Part shown: positions 53,688 to 63,391 of the stretch, piece after piece
Position numbering within the stretch: the stretch's first letter is position 1
Layout: every line of letters begins with the position of its first letter
From: Actinoplanes oryzae
GTDB taxonomy: Bacteria; Actinomycetota; Actinomycetes; Mycobacteriales; Micromonosporaceae
Assembly: GCF_030757795.1 (NCBI RefSeq)
Contig: NZ_JAUQWH010000006.1
Coordinates: forward strand, 44,405-108,404
DNA: 64,000 nt
Direction of reading: 5' to 3'
Notes under the pieces: generated by a model
What the model was told of the DNA's origin: nothing
Databases searched by the model: none
Seen by the model: the letters and a program-made list of their open reading frames with translations, nothing else
Translations under genes and position numbers: made by a program

Positions 53688-54206
53688 ATGGAGCTGCCAG
53701 AAGTGATCGATGCCGGCCCGGTGGAGCTGCGCCGGTGGGAGCCGGCCATGGCCGAGGAGGCGACCGCCGCGGTGCGGGAGTCGCTGCCGGAGTTCAAGCC
53801 GTTCCTGCCGTGGGCCACGGACGGCTACGACCTCGCGAGCTCGCGCGACTTCATCGAGCGGTCGATCGAGAGCTGGGCCAAGGGGACCGAGTTCAACTAC
53901 GCCATGTACGCGAGGGGCGGCGGGCTGGTCGGCTCGATCGGCCTGATGACCCGGATGGGGCCGGACGTGCTCGAGATCGGCTACTGGGTGCGCACCTCGC
54001 AGGCCGGGCGGGGCTACATGACGGCGGCGGTCGAGGCGATCACGCCGGTGGCGCTCGCGCAGCCCGGCATCGCGCGGGCCGCCATCCGCCACGACGCGGG
54101 GAACGGCGCCTCGGCGGCGGTCGCGATCAAGGCCGGCTTCGCCGAGGTCGCGCGCGTGCCCAACGACACGAACGGCACCGACGTCATCCGCGAGCGCCGC
54201 GCCTGA
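53688..54206 (+). CDS. GNAT acetyltransferase, RimJ/RimL type
   Basis: A 172-residue N-acetyltransferase. The acetyl-CoA segment appears as QAGRGYMTAAVEAI in the strand-loop-helix, with EIGYWVR before it and AGNGASAAVAIKAGF near the end, typical of RimJ/RimL-like enzymes. ATG 53688 starts the domain; the frame upstream to 53598 has no family match. Substrate unknown. Confidence 0.82.
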   Translation: MELPEVIDAGPVELRRWEPAMAEEATAAVRESLPEFKPFLPWATDGYDLASSRDFIERSIESWAKGTEFNYAMYARGGGLVGSIGLMTRMGPDVLEIGYWVRTSQAGRGYMTAAVEAITPVALAQPGIARAAIRHDAGNGASAAVAIKAGFAEVARVPNDTNGTDVIRERRA

Positions 54207-54360
54207 CCCGTGCGCTGCGGTGCGCCGGATCTGAGCGCTGCGGCGCGCCTGATCCGCGCGTTGCGCGCAAACGCACATGCGCGTTCCGTCCGAGCGGACG
54301 AGTCGGCGTCGCGCGGTGCGTCGGATGGGGCTGCGTGGCTCGCGGGCGAGTGAGCGCCGC

Positions 54361-54480
54361 GCGCAAACGCACCTGCGCATCGCGCGCAGACGCACCTGCG
54401 CATCGCGCGCAAACGCACCTGCGCATAGCGCGCAGACGCACATGCGCGTCGCGCGCAAACGTATCTGGGCGTCGCGCGCC
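54361..54480. repeat. 23-bp tandem repeat, about five copies, convergent gap
   Basis: The marker ACCTGCG and variants recur at 54371, 54394, 54417, 54440 and 54463. A stray copy lies near 54265. The array fills part of the 330-base gap 54207-54536 between the acetyltransferase and the convergent CoA-transferase; otherwise that gap shows nothing. Copies abut directly with no spacers, so this is not CRISPR. Confidence 0.88.
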
Positions 54481-54536
54481 CAACGCTGACGGGCGTCGCG
54501 TGGAGGTCATGTGCGTCGCGCGCGAGGGCTCGTGGG

Positions 54537-55175
54537 TCAGGGGCGGGCGTCCTTCAGGGGGAGGGCCAGGCGGTCGGCCAGCTCGGCGTACTCGATGTCG
54601 TGCAGTTCGAGGACCTCGAGGCCGGCGGCGGTCACCCGCAGCGTGGCCACGTCCGTGTAGATGCGGTCGACGCAGGCCGGGGCCGTCAGCGGGTACGTGC
54701 ACTCGGCCACCACCTTCGGGCTGCCGTCCTTGGCGAACATCGTCGTCATGACGAAGACGCGCTTGGCGCCGATGGCCAGGTCCATGGCGCCGCCGACGGC
54801 GGGGATGGCGTCCGGGGCGCCGGTGTGCCAGTTGGCGAGGTCGCCGCGGGCGGACACCTGGAAGGCGCCCAGGACGCAGACGTCGAGATGGCCGCCGCGC
54901 ATCATGGCGAAGGAGTCGGCGTGGTGGAAGTAGGCGGCGCCGGGCAGCTCGGTGACCGGGATCTTGCCGGCGTTGGTCAGGTCGGGGTCCTCGGCGCCGG
55001 GGGCGGCGGCAGGGCCCATGTTGAGCATGCCGTTCTCGGTGTGCAGCACCACGCCCGCCGCGGGATCCAGGTGCTCGGCGACGAGGGTCGGGAGGCCGAT
55101 GCCGAGGTTCACGTACGAGCCGGGCGGGATGTCGCGCGCGACGACGGCGGCCAGCGACGACTTGGACAGGCTCAT
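54537..55175 (-). CDS. pcaJ: 3-oxoadipate CoA-transferase, subunit B
   Basis: A 212-residue beta subunit of family I CoA-transferase. The glutamate that carries CoA is Glu47 in LHTENGM, and LGIGLPTLVAEHL and GGAMDLAIGAKRVFVMTT complete the fold. With subunit A it moves CoA from succinyl-CoA to 3-oxoadipate. Its ATG overlaps the stop of subunit A (ATGA). Closely related acetoacetate CoA-transferases cannot be excluded from sequence alone; the thiolase and hydroxyquinol genes favour 3-oxoadipate. Confidence 0.87.
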   Translation of the reverse strand: MSLSKSSLAAVVARDIPPGSYVNLGIGLPTLVAEHLDPAAGVVLHTENGMLNMGPAAAPGAEDPDLTNAGKIPVTELPGAAYFHHADSFAMMRGGHLDVCVLGAFQVSARGDLANWHTGAPDAIPAVGGAMDLAIGAKRVFVMTTMFAKDGSPKVVAECTYPLTAPACVDRIYTDVATLRVTAAGLEVLELHDIEYAELADRLALPLKDARP

Positions 55176-55821
55176 ACGGCCACCACCCGATCCACGTAGA
55201 TGCCCGGCGTGACGACGGCCTCGGGATCCAGCGCGCCGGTGTCGACGATGGCGCCGACCTGCACGGCCACCGTCGCCGCCGCGGTTGCCATCAGGGGGCC
55301 GAAGTTGCGGGCCGTCTTGCGGTAGACCAGGTTGCCCATCCGGTCCGAGCGGTGCGCGCCGATCAACGCCAGGTCGCCCTTGATCGGATACTCGAGGACG
55401 TACGGGCGGCCGTCGATCTCGCGGGTCTCCTTGCCCTCGGCGAGCAGCGTGCCCACGCCGGTCGGGCTGTAGAACGCCCCGATGCCGGCGCCGCCCGCGC
55501 GCAGCCGCTCGGCGAGGGTCCCCTGCGGGACCACCTCGAGCTCGATCTTGCCGGCGCGGAACAGGCCGTCGAAGACCCACGAGTCCGTCTGCCGCGGGAA
55601 CGAGCAGACGACCTTGCGCACCCGGCCCGCCGCGAGCAGCGCCGCCAGGCCGGTGTCGCCGTTGCCCGCGTTGTTGCTGACCACGGTCAGGTCGGTGGCG
55701 CCCTGGCGGATGAGCGCGTCGACCAGGTCGACGGGCATGCCGGCCATCCCGAATCCACTGACCAGCACGACGGATCCGTCCGCGGTGCCCTCGACCGCCT
55801 CGTCCGGCGAGTTGCACACGA

Positions 55822-55825
<4 letters not shown>
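55172..55825 (-). CDS. pcaI: 3-oxoadipate CoA-transferase, subunit A
   Basis: A 217-residue alpha subunit: the CoA-binding loop VLVSGFGMAGMPVDLVDAL and the VVSNNAGNGDTGLAALL strand are characteristic, as is PLMATAAATVAVQV at the C-terminus. It forms the heterodimer with PcaJ. ATG 55825 overlaps the thiolase stop (ATGA), so thiolase, subunit A and subunit B are one translationally linked operon. Confidence 0.88.
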
Positions 55826-57000
<1,175 letters not shown>

Positions 57001-57025
57001 CCTCCCAACCTACGGCCGGGCACTC

Positions 57026-57037
57026 ATTGGATCCAAT
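57026..57037. promoter_or_regulatory. ATTGGATCCAAT operator, thiolase operon
   Basis: A perfect palindrome in the 69-bp gap between the thiolase and the divergent LysR gene. The 17-base stretch starting here is identical to the one at 25467 before the Rieske gene. It links the 3-oxoadipate genes with the amine operons. Confidence 0.72.
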
Positions 57038-57069
57038 ACTTGGTTACCGTGGATTGATAAGCTGAGCCT

Positions 57070-58194
57070 ATGGATGTACGCCAGCTGACGTCGTTCGCGG
57101 TGCTGGCGCAGGAGCTGCACTTCGGGCGGGCGGCCGCGCGGCTGCATCTGGCCCAGCCGGCCCTGTCCCAGCAGATCCGCCAGCTGGAGAAGGAACTGGG
57201 CAGCACGCTGTTCCTGCGCTCCACCCGCCGGGTCGAGCTGACCGAGGCGGGTGAGCTGCTGCTCGGCCGGGCCCGCGCGGTGCTCGCCCTGCTCGACCGG
57301 GCCGCCGACGAGCAGGCCCGGCTGGCGCAGGGCCGCCTGGGCACGGTCGGCATCGGCTTCATCGGCACGGCCACCTACGACGTCCTGCCCGGCGTGGCCC
57401 GCCGCCTCCGCGCGACCCTCCCCGACCTCCGTCTGGACCTGCGCGGCGAGATGCTCACCCCGGAACTGGTCGCCGGCGTCCTCGACTTCTCCCTCGACGT
57501 CGCCCTGATGCGCCCCCCGATGGACCCCACCGGCCTCCGCCTGGTCCCCCTCCGCACCGAACCCCTCGTGGCCGCCCTCCGCGCCGACGACCCCCGAGCC
57601 GTCGCCGTGGCACCGCCCGTCCCGCAGCCCGTCGCAGCATCGCCGGGCCCGCAGTCCGCCGGGGCGCCGCCAGTCCCGCGGGCCGTCGCTGCACCGCCGG
57701 ATCCCCCTACCGCCGCGCCGGATTCGCATGCCGCCGACGCGACGCCGGCGCGGGATTCGCATGCCGCCGACGCGACGCCGGCGCGGGATTCGCATGCCGC
57801 CCACGCGACGCCGGCGCCGGGCCCGCACGCCGGCGTCGCGGCGCTGGATCTGGGTGACCTGGCGGACGAGCCGTTCATCGCCCACCCGTCGCGCCGCAAG
57901 TCGTCGATGCACCAGAGCATGCTGGACGCCTGCCACGCGGCCGGCTTCGATCCTCGCGAGATCATCGAGGTCCGCGAGACGTCGACGCTCGTCACCTTCG
58001 TGGCGGCCGGCCTCGGCGTCGCCCTGGTCCCCGCGTCGGTCCGCTCCCTGGGCATCGACGGCGTCGCCTACGTCCCCCTGGCCGGCGCCGCGCCCACCGT
58101 CGAGCTCGTGATGGCCACCCGCGAGGGCGACACCTCCCCGGGCGTACGCCGGGTCGCGGACGTCATCGAGGAGTACGTGCGCGCCGCCGCATGA
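57070..58194 (+). CDS. LysR-family regulator with Ala/Pro-rich insertion
   Basis: A 374-residue LysR protein. The N-terminal winged helix is MDVRQLTSFAVLAQELHFGRAAARLHLAQPALSQQ, followed by the linker helix and a periplasmic-binding-like effector domain. An insertion of about 65 residues (near 175-245) splits the effector domain; it is rich in Ala and Pro and contains three copies of an 11-residue unit. Without it, length equals the usual ~300. Divergent placement makes it a likely second regulator of the thiolase operon, sensing an intermediate such as a muconate or oxoadipate. Confidence 0.88.
   Translation: MDVRQLTSFAVLAQELHFGRAAARLHLAQPALSQQIRQLEKELGSTLFLRSTRRVELTEAGELLLGRARAVLALLDRAADEQARLAQGRLGTVGIGFIGTATYDVLPGVARRLRATLPDLRLDLRGEMLTPELVAGVLDFSLDVALMRPPMDPTGLRLVPLRTEPLVAALRADDPRAVAVAPPVPQPVAASPGPQSAGAPPVPRAVAAPPDPPTAAPDSHAADATPARDSHAADATPARDSHAAHATPAPGPHAGVAALDLGDLADEPFIAHPSRRKSSMHQSMLDACHAAGFDPREIIEVRETSTLVTFVAAGLGVALVPASVRSLGIDGVAYVPLAGAAPTVELVMATREGDTSPGVRRVADVIEEYVRAAA
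57721..57819. repeat. 33-bp in-frame repeat inside the LysR gene
   Basis: GATTCGCATGCC begins units at 57721, 57754 and 57787. Each codes for an 11-residue DSHAADATPAR-type unit. The frame is kept, so the repeats lengthen the insertion without breaking the gene. Confidence 0.85.
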
Positions 58195-58224
58195 CGGGTG
58201 CCACCGGCCGAGCCCCGGCAGGCG

Positions 58225-58986
58225 TCATCGCGGCCGGCTGACCTGGGCCATGGTCAGCGGCGGGCGGCCCAGCAGCTCAGCCAGGTCCGGGGTCTGCGCG
58301 GCGAGCAGCCCGGCCCGCGCCAGCCCGTGCAGCATGCCCATCGGCCCGGCCACCTCGCCCTCCCGCGCCTCGACGCCCAGCTCCGCGGCCAGTTCGGGAC
58401 AGGTCCAGCGAGGGCCGGTGAGGGTCCAGGTCCGGCCGTGCTGCATCCCGAGCAGCGCCAGCGCGGCGGCCTCGGCGAGGTCCGCGCGGGCAGCGGTGTT
58501 GAGCGGCTGACCGCCGGTGGCGTGGACGAGGCTGGGACCGGGCACGAACGCCTCGCTGTAGAACGGGTTCCGCAGCACGGTGTACGGGATCCCGCTCGCG
58601 GCGATCGCATCCTCCGTGGCCAGGTGCGCCCCGGAGAGCGGCGGGATGTCGAGGAAGCTCGTGTAGACCAGCCCCCGGACGCCCGCCGCCACGGCCGCGG
58701 CCACGACAGCGCGGTGCTGCTCGGTGCGCCGGGCGGGGTCCAGCTCCGGCGACGAGACGAGGAGGAGACGGGAGACGCCCGTCAGCGCCGTACTCGGGAA
58801 AGCGTCGTAGTCGCAGTGCCGCACGGCCACGCCCAGGCCCGTGGCCCGCCGGGGATCGCGGACGATCGCGACCAGGCGATCGGCGGGCACGTGCGCACGC
58901 AGCGCGGCCAGCGCCAGCCCCCCGAGCTGCCCGGTGGCACCGGTGACAGCGAGGAGGCCGGTGGCCGGGCCGGAGGAGGAAGGCAT
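58225..58986 (-). CDS. NmrA-like NAD(P)-binding oxidoreductase
   Basis: A 253-residue atypical short-chain reductase. The cofactor loop is LLAVTGATGQLGGLALAAL, and the middle (VYTSFLDIPPLSGAHLATEDAIAASGIPYTVLRNPFYSE) matches the NmrA/NAD(P)H:quinone reductase group. ATG 58986 begins just before the Rossmann fold. It converges on the LysR gene and diverges from the nuclease gene. Confidence 0.85.
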   Translation of the reverse strand: MPSSSGPATGLLAVTGATGQLGGLALAALRAHVPADRLVAIVRDPRRATGLGVAVRHCDYDAFPSTALTGVSRLLLVSSPELDPARRTEQHRAVVAAAVAAGVRGLVYTSFLDIPPLSGAHLATEDAIAASGIPYTVLRNPFYSEAFVPGPSLVHATGGQPLNTAARADLAEAAALALLGMQHGRTWTLTGPRWTCPELAAELGVEAREGEVAGPMGMLHGLARAGLLAAQTPDLAELLGRPPLTMAQVSRPR

Positions 58987-59077
58987 GCGCACAGGGTCGG
59001 GACGCCGCACCCGGCCGTCAACCGAATTGCCGCCGTCCGGCGATCGGATCCCCCGCCCGCCCGCCGATCGGAACCCC

Positions 59078-60079
59078 ATGCCGCGCCGACTCGCCACCGC
59101 CGTCCTGACCGCCGCCCTGCTGGCGCCCGCCGCGCCCGCAGCCGCCGCCACAGGAAGCGGCGCCGCAACGCGAAGCGCCGCCGGGAACGCCGCCGCTACG
59201 GGAAGCGCCGCCGCCGCAGGAAGCGCCGCCGCCGCGGCGACCGGGGCGTGCTACCCGGGCAGCACGGTGTCGTGCTTCGTCTGGACCGGCAAGGTCGTGC
59301 GCGTCAACGACGGCGACACCCTCGACATCGACATCGCCGGGGACGGCACGTCCACCCCCCGCTCGGTACGCCTCGCCGACGCCCAGGCCATGGAGCAGTC
59401 CGTCTACTCCGCCACGCCCGCCAAGCGCCGCGGCGACTGTCACGCCCTCGCGGCGACCGCCCGGCTGGAGCAGCTCGTCCGCGCGAGTGGCGGCGTGGTC
59501 CGCCTGACCGCGCAGTCCCCGGACAGCGCGAGCCGCAACCGCCCGCTGCGCGGGGTCCAGGTGTACATCGCCGGCTCCTGGCGTGACGCCGGCCTCGACC
59601 TGGTCCGCCGCGGGCTCGTGCTCTGGCAGCCGTTCCCCAAGGAGGGCGAGTGGGCGTGGAACACCGCCTACCGCGAGGGCTCCCTGAGCGCCGCGCGCGC
59701 CCGGACCAATCTGTTCGACACCGACGCCTGCCGTCCCGGGCCGTACCAGTCCGCCGGCATCACCGCATCCGTCGACTGGCGCGCCGAGACCGTGACCGTC
59801 ACCAACCACTCCGCCGAGCGGATCAACTTGTCGCGGTGGTGGATCCGGGACTCGGGGCTGCGGCGCTACACCTTCCGGACGGGTACCACGGTCGCCGCCG
59901 GGCGCAGCGTGACGCTGCACGTCCTGGGCGCCGGCACCGACACGGGCGCGGACAAGTTCTGGCGGCTCAGCACGCCGATCTTCGACAATCCGCTGCCGGA
60001 CGGGCAGGGGCACGGCGACGGCGCCTACCTCTTCGACCCCGACGGCGACCTCCGCGCCTGGGACATCTACCCGGCGTGA
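59078..60079 (+). CDS. Secreted nuclease: SNase-like domain plus lamin-tail domain
   Basis: A 333-residue secreted protein. A signal peptide (VLTAALLAPAAPAAAA) is followed by a low-complexity Ala/Gly/Ser/Thr segment. The SNase-like domain covers roughly residues 65-220 (VVRVNDGDTLDIDI, PRSVRLADAQAMEQ). The C-terminal ~100 residues form an Ig-like lamin tail domain (SVDWRAETVTVTNHSAERINLSRWWIRDSG). The combination points to an extracellular DNA- or RNA-degrading enzyme with a binding module. Confidence 0.85.
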   Translation: MPRRLATAVLTAALLAPAAPAAAATGSGAATRSAAGNAAATGSAAAAGSAAAAATGACYPGSTVSCFVWTGKVVRVNDGDTLDIDIAGDGTSTPRSVRLADAQAMEQSVYSATPAKRRGDCHALAATARLEQLVRASGGVVRLTAQSPDSASRNRPLRGVQVYIAGSWRDAGLDLVRRGLVLWQPFPKEGEWAWNTAYREGSLSAARARTNLFDTDACRPGPYQSAGITASVDWRAETVTVTNHSAERINLSRWWIRDSGLRRYTFRTGTTVAAGRSVTLHVLGAGTDTGADKFWRLSTPIFDNPLPDGQGHGDGAYLFDPDGDLRAWDIYPA

Positions 60080-60096
60080 CATGACCAGCGAGAACG

Positions 60097-60120
60097 CGCC
60101 GGGGCCCGGCGTGATTTTTT
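60097..60120 (+). terminator. Rho-independent terminator after the nuclease gene
   Basis: CGCCGG and CCGGCG face each other around GGC at 60097-60111, with TGATTTTTT right after. A T-run of six is rare in such GC-rich DNA and makes this a textbook terminator. A second GC-rich near-copy follows at about 60140-60165. Confidence 0.85.
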
Positions 60121-60176
60121 GATCATCGGGCGCCGGGGCGGTGACGGCGGGGCCCCCGGCGTGATGTGCTGGAAAC

Positions 60177-61421
60177 ATGAGTGACGATCGGGTGACGAAC
60201 TGGGCCGGCAACGTCGTCTTCGGGGCGCGGCGGCTGCACCGGCCCGGGTCGGTCGAGCAGGTGCAGGAGCTGGTGGCCGCCGGCGGTCCCGTCAAGGTGC
60301 TGGGCAGCGGCCACTCGTTCAACCGGATGGCCGACACCACCGGCGATCTCGTGTCCCTCGCGGACCTGCCGCGGCTCGTCGCGATCAGCCCGGACCGCCG
60401 CACCGTACGCGTCGACGGCGGCATCCGCTACGGCGAGCTCGCCGCCCGGTTGGATGCGGAGGGGCTGGCGCTGCACAACACCGCGTCCCTGCCGCACATC
60501 TCCGTCGCGGGCGCCGTCGCCACCGCGACGCACGGTTCCGGGGAGCGCCACAAGAACCTCGCCGCGGCGGTCGCGGGCGTGGAGATCGTCCGGGGCGACG
60601 GCAAGCTGGTGACGTACACCCGCGGCGACGCCGCCTTCCCCGGCGCGGTCGTCGGCCTGGGTGCGCTCGGTGTGGTCGTCGCCCTCACCCTCGACGTCGT
60701 CCCGGCCTTCCAGGTGCGCCAGTACGTGTACGACGACGTGCCCCGGGCCTCGCTGGAGACCAGCCTCGACGCGATGCTCGGCGACGGCTACAGCGTCAGC
60801 CTGTTCACCAACTGGATCGGCCGGGACGTCAACATGGCCTGGCTGAAGCGGCTCGACGAGATGCCGCCCGGCGACTGGTTCGGCGCCCGGCGCGCGGACG
60901 GCCCGCGGCACCCGGTGCCCGGCATGCCCGCGCAGAACAGCACCGACCAGACCGGCGACCCGGGCCCGTGGCACACCCGGCTGCCGCACTTCCGGATGGA
61001 GTTCACCCCGAGCAGCGGGGAGGAGCTGCAGTCGGAGTACCACGTGCCGCGCGCCCGGGCCCTCGAGGCGATCGACGCCGTCGCGGGCATCGCCGATCAC
61101 GTCTCCGCCGTGCTGCAGATCTGCGAGCTGCGCACGATCGGGGCCGACGACCTGTGGCTGAGCCCCAACTACGAGCGGGACACCTTCGCCCTGCACTTCA
61201 CGTGGATCGCCGACACGGAGGCCGTCCTGCCCGTGGTCGGCCGGCTGGAGGAGGCCCTCGCCCCGCTGGCCCCACGCCCGCACTGGGGCAAGGTCTTCAC
61301 CACCGCCCCGGAGACGATCCGCGCCGAGTACGCCCGCTTCGCCGACTTCGCCGCCCTGGCCGTCGAGCACGACCCGAACCGGATCTTCCGCAACCCGTAC
61401 CTCGACGCCCTGCTGGACTGA
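60177..61421 (+). CDS. aldO: Alditol oxidase
   Basis: A 414-residue FAD enzyme matching Streptomyces AldO in length and sequence pattern. The covalent FAD attaches to His46 in VLGSGHSFN, the same number as in AldO; SLPHISVAGAVATATHGSG, LPHFRMEFTPSSGEELQSEY and RPHWGKVFT are shared. It oxidises xylitol, sorbitol or similar alditols at C1 with O2, giving aldose and H2O2. No signal peptide. It stands in its own unit after two GC-rich hairpins. Confidence 0.92.
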   Translation: MSDDRVTNWAGNVVFGARRLHRPGSVEQVQELVAAGGPVKVLGSGHSFNRMADTTGDLVSLADLPRLVAISPDRRTVRVDGGIRYGELAARLDAEGLALHNTASLPHISVAGAVATATHGSGERHKNLAAAVAGVEIVRGDGKLVTYTRGDAAFPGAVVGLGALGVVVALTLDVVPAFQVRQYVYDDVPRASLETSLDAMLGDGYSVSLFTNWIGRDVNMAWLKRLDEMPPGDWFGARRADGPRHPVPGMPAQNSTDQTGDPGPWHTRLPHFRMEFTPSSGEELQSEYHVPRARALEAIDAVAGIADHVSAVLQICELRTIGADDLWLSPNYERDTFALHFTWIADTEAVLPVVGRLEEALAPLAPRPHWGKVFTTAPETIRAEYARFADFAALAVEHDPNRIFRNPYLDALLD

Positions 61422-61430
61422 GCCCAGGGA

Positions 61431-62267
61431 TCAGGCGGCGTCGTAGTCCACGCTGCGGCCCAGGCCGGCCCAGCGGTCGTCCTCGGCCTTGAGCTGCTTG
61501 AGCTCGGCGTCGATGAGGCCCACCGCGTCGCTGCCCAGCAGCAGGTGCAGCGGCGGCTCGGGCATCCGCGCCACGTCGAGCAGGACGCGGGCGACCTTGG
61601 CCGGGTCGATCGGCTCCCGGCCCGTACGCTCGCGCAGGTAGCGGCCCATGGCGCCCACGGTCGCGTCGTACTGCGGGGAGATCGCGGGGATCTCCATGGA
61701 CGAGCCGGCCCAGTCGGTGCGCATGGCGCCGGGCTCCGCGAGGGTGACCTTGACGCCGAGCGGGCCGGCCTCCTTGGCGAGCACCCCGGAGAAGCCCTCG
61801 ACGCCCCACTTCGCGGACTGGTAGGCGCCGACGCCGGGGGCGGTGCCGCGGCCGCCGACCGACGTCACCTGGATGAAGTGGCCGGCGCCGCGCTCGACGA
61901 AGTGCGGCAGGGCGGCCTTGGTGACGTGCACGGTGCCGTAGAAGACGGCCTCCATCTGCGCGCGGAAGTCCGCGAGCGAGATGTCCTGGATGGCGACCAG
62001 GTTGGCGTAGCCGGCGTTGTTGACGACCACGTCGAGATGGCCGAAGGCGGCGATCGCCTCGTCGACGGCCTCCTGCGCGCGGACGGGATCCGTGACGTCG
62101 AGAACGATCGGGAGCAGCCGGTCACCGTACTTCCCGGCCAGGTCGGCCAGCGACTCCGTGCGGCGGGCGGTGGCGGCGACCCGGTGGCCGGCGGCGAGGG
62201 CTTCCTCGACGATCGAGCGGCCGAGGCCGCGCGAGCTGCCGGTGACGAACCAGTGCTGAGCAGACAT
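61431..62267 (-). CDS. Short-chain dehydrogenase/reductase
   Basis: A 278-residue classical SDR: cofactor loop VTGSSRGLGRSI, NNAGYANL, and the catalytic Ser/Tyr/Lys as TSVGG...YQSAK. The C-terminus extends past the core as in several uncharacterised SDRs. ATG 62267 has AGGAGGA five bases upstream. It diverges from the TetR gene across two matching operators and is very likely its target. Confidence 0.92.
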   Translation of the reverse strand: MSAQHWFVTGSSRGLGRSIVEEALAAGHRVAATARRTESLADLAGKYGDRLLPIVLDVTDPVRAQEAVDEAIAAFGHLDVVVNNAGYANLVAIQDISLADFRAQMEAVFYGTVHVTKAALPHFVERGAGHFIQVTSVGGRGTAPGVGAYQSAKWGVEGFSGVLAKEAGPLGVKVTLAEPGAMRTDWAGSSMEIPAISPQYDATVGAMGRYLRERTGREPIDPAKVARVLLDVARMPEPPLHLLLGSDAVGLIDAELKQLKAEDDRWAGLGRSVDYDAA

Positions 62268-62289
62268 GATGTCCTCCTGTGCCGAGTTA

Positions 62290-62306
62290 ACGCAAGCGTA
62301 TTGCGT
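62290..62306. promoter_or_regulatory. TetR operator 1 (ACGCAA-N5-TTGCGT)
   Basis: A 17-bp palindrome in the 73-bp gap between the SDR and TetR genes. A second copy with the same arms lies 22 bp further on. Confidence 0.8.
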
Positions 62307-62311
62307 AAACA

Positions 62312-62328
62312 ACGCAATCGTCTTGCGT
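62312..62328. promoter_or_regulatory. TetR operator 2 (ACGCAA-N5-TTGCGT)
   Basis: Same arms as operator 1 with a different 5-bp centre. The two centres are 22 bp apart, two helical turns, which suits binding of two TetR dimers. It lies 13 bp before the TetR ATG. Confidence 0.8.
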
Positions 62329-62340
62329 TAAACTGGTGTC

Positions 62341-62985
62341 ATGCCTCACAGCCCGTCGTTCCAGCGCGCCCGCTCCGCCGAGGCCAAGGAGGAGCGCAGC
62401 GCGGCCCTGCTGACCGCCGCCCGGCAGCTCGCCGCGGACAAGGGGGTCCGGGCGGTCACGCTGACCGAGATCGCGACGACGGCGGGCGTGCACGTGTCCG
62501 GGGTGCGGCGCTATTTCGGGTCGCGGGAGGAGATCTTCCTGCGCCTCGCGGCCGAGGAGTGGCAGGCCTGGACGGAGGAGGTGCGGCGCGGGCTGGAGAA
62601 GCGGACGGACCTGCCCGCCCTGCTGTCGCAGACCCTGGCCGGCCGCGGGCTGTTCTGCGACCTGCTCGCCCACGTCCCGCTCACCCTCGAGCGCGAGGTC
62701 CCCGCGGGTCCCGTCCGGGAGTACAAGCTGGCCGCCCTCGCCGCCGTCGACGTCTTCGTGGCGGCGGTCACCGGCGCGACGGGCCTGTCCGAGCGCGACG
62801 CGGTGGACCTGGTCGCGGCCGTGACCGCGCTGGCCGGCAACCTGTGGCAGATCTCCCACCCCCCACAGACCCTCACCCGCCTGTACGCCGAGGACGCCCG
62901 CATCGCCCACGCGGCCTCGGACTTCACCCCCCGCCTGACCCGCCTCGTCGCCGCGCTCGTGGACGGCCTGGCTCGCGCCGTGTGA
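62341..62985 (+). CDS. TetR-family repressor
   Basis: A 214-residue TetR protein. The N-terminal helix-turn-helix is LLTAARQLAADKGVRAVTLTEIATTAGVHVSGVRRYFGSREEIF; the C-terminal helices form the ligand pocket. It should repress itself and the divergent SDR through the paired operators. No ribosome site is obvious close to ATG 62341, so a short or leaderless mRNA is possible. Confidence 0.92.
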   Translation: MPHSPSFQRARSAEAKEERSAALLTAARQLAADKGVRAVTLTEIATTAGVHVSGVRRYFGSREEIFLRLAAEEWQAWTEEVRRGLEKRTDLPALLSQTLAGRGLFCDLLAHVPLTLEREVPAGPVREYKLAALAAVDVFVAAVTGATGLSERDAVDLVAAVTALAGNLWQISHPPQTLTRLYAEDARIAHAASDFTPRLTRLVAALVDGLARAV

Positions 62986-63070
62986 CGCGGAGCCCGGCGG
63001 TCCGGCCCGGGCGGCGTGACGGGAGGCCCGGCGGGCTTATCGCCGGGGCGACCGGGGTAGACAGGCGTCC

Positions 63071-63367
63071 ATGACACGCTTCACGTACCGAGGCCGCCCG
63101 CTCGTCCCGCGTCCCCAGGGCGACGGCGCGCTCATCGAGTCCTATCCGGATCCCGACCGCCCCCGCTTCGAGGTGGCCGACGCGGGCGGCATGACCCAGC
63201 TCAGCGTCCCGCAGCTGCTCAGCGAGACGACCACGCTGCCCTGGCCGGCCGACGGCAGCGGGCCCGTGGAGCTCGCCCCGCTCATCGTGGAGACCGTCGA
63301 CCGCGTGGACCCCGACGGCACGGACGCCGACCTGAGCGCCCTGCGCAGCGAGGCGTCCCGGAGCTGA
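63071..63367 (+). CDS. Hypothetical small protein
   Basis: A 98-residue acidic, beta-leaning protein (FTYRGRPLVPRPQGDGALIESY, RFEVADAGGMTQLSVPQLL) with no recognised domain or signal. Codon usage is normal. It converges on the TPR-like gene. Confidence 0.55.
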   Translation: MTRFTYRGRPLVPRPQGDGALIESYPDPDRPRFEVADAGGMTQLSVPQLLSETTTLPWPADGSGPVELAPLIVETVDRVDPDGTDADLSALRSEASRS

Positions 63368-63391
63368 ACCCGCCCGGCCGAGGACGCGAAG

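Noticed and set aside
54361..54480. Possible CRISPR array
   Set aside because: The units abut without spacers, vary between copies, and no cas gene is present. The same holds for the arrays at 29494 and 41759.
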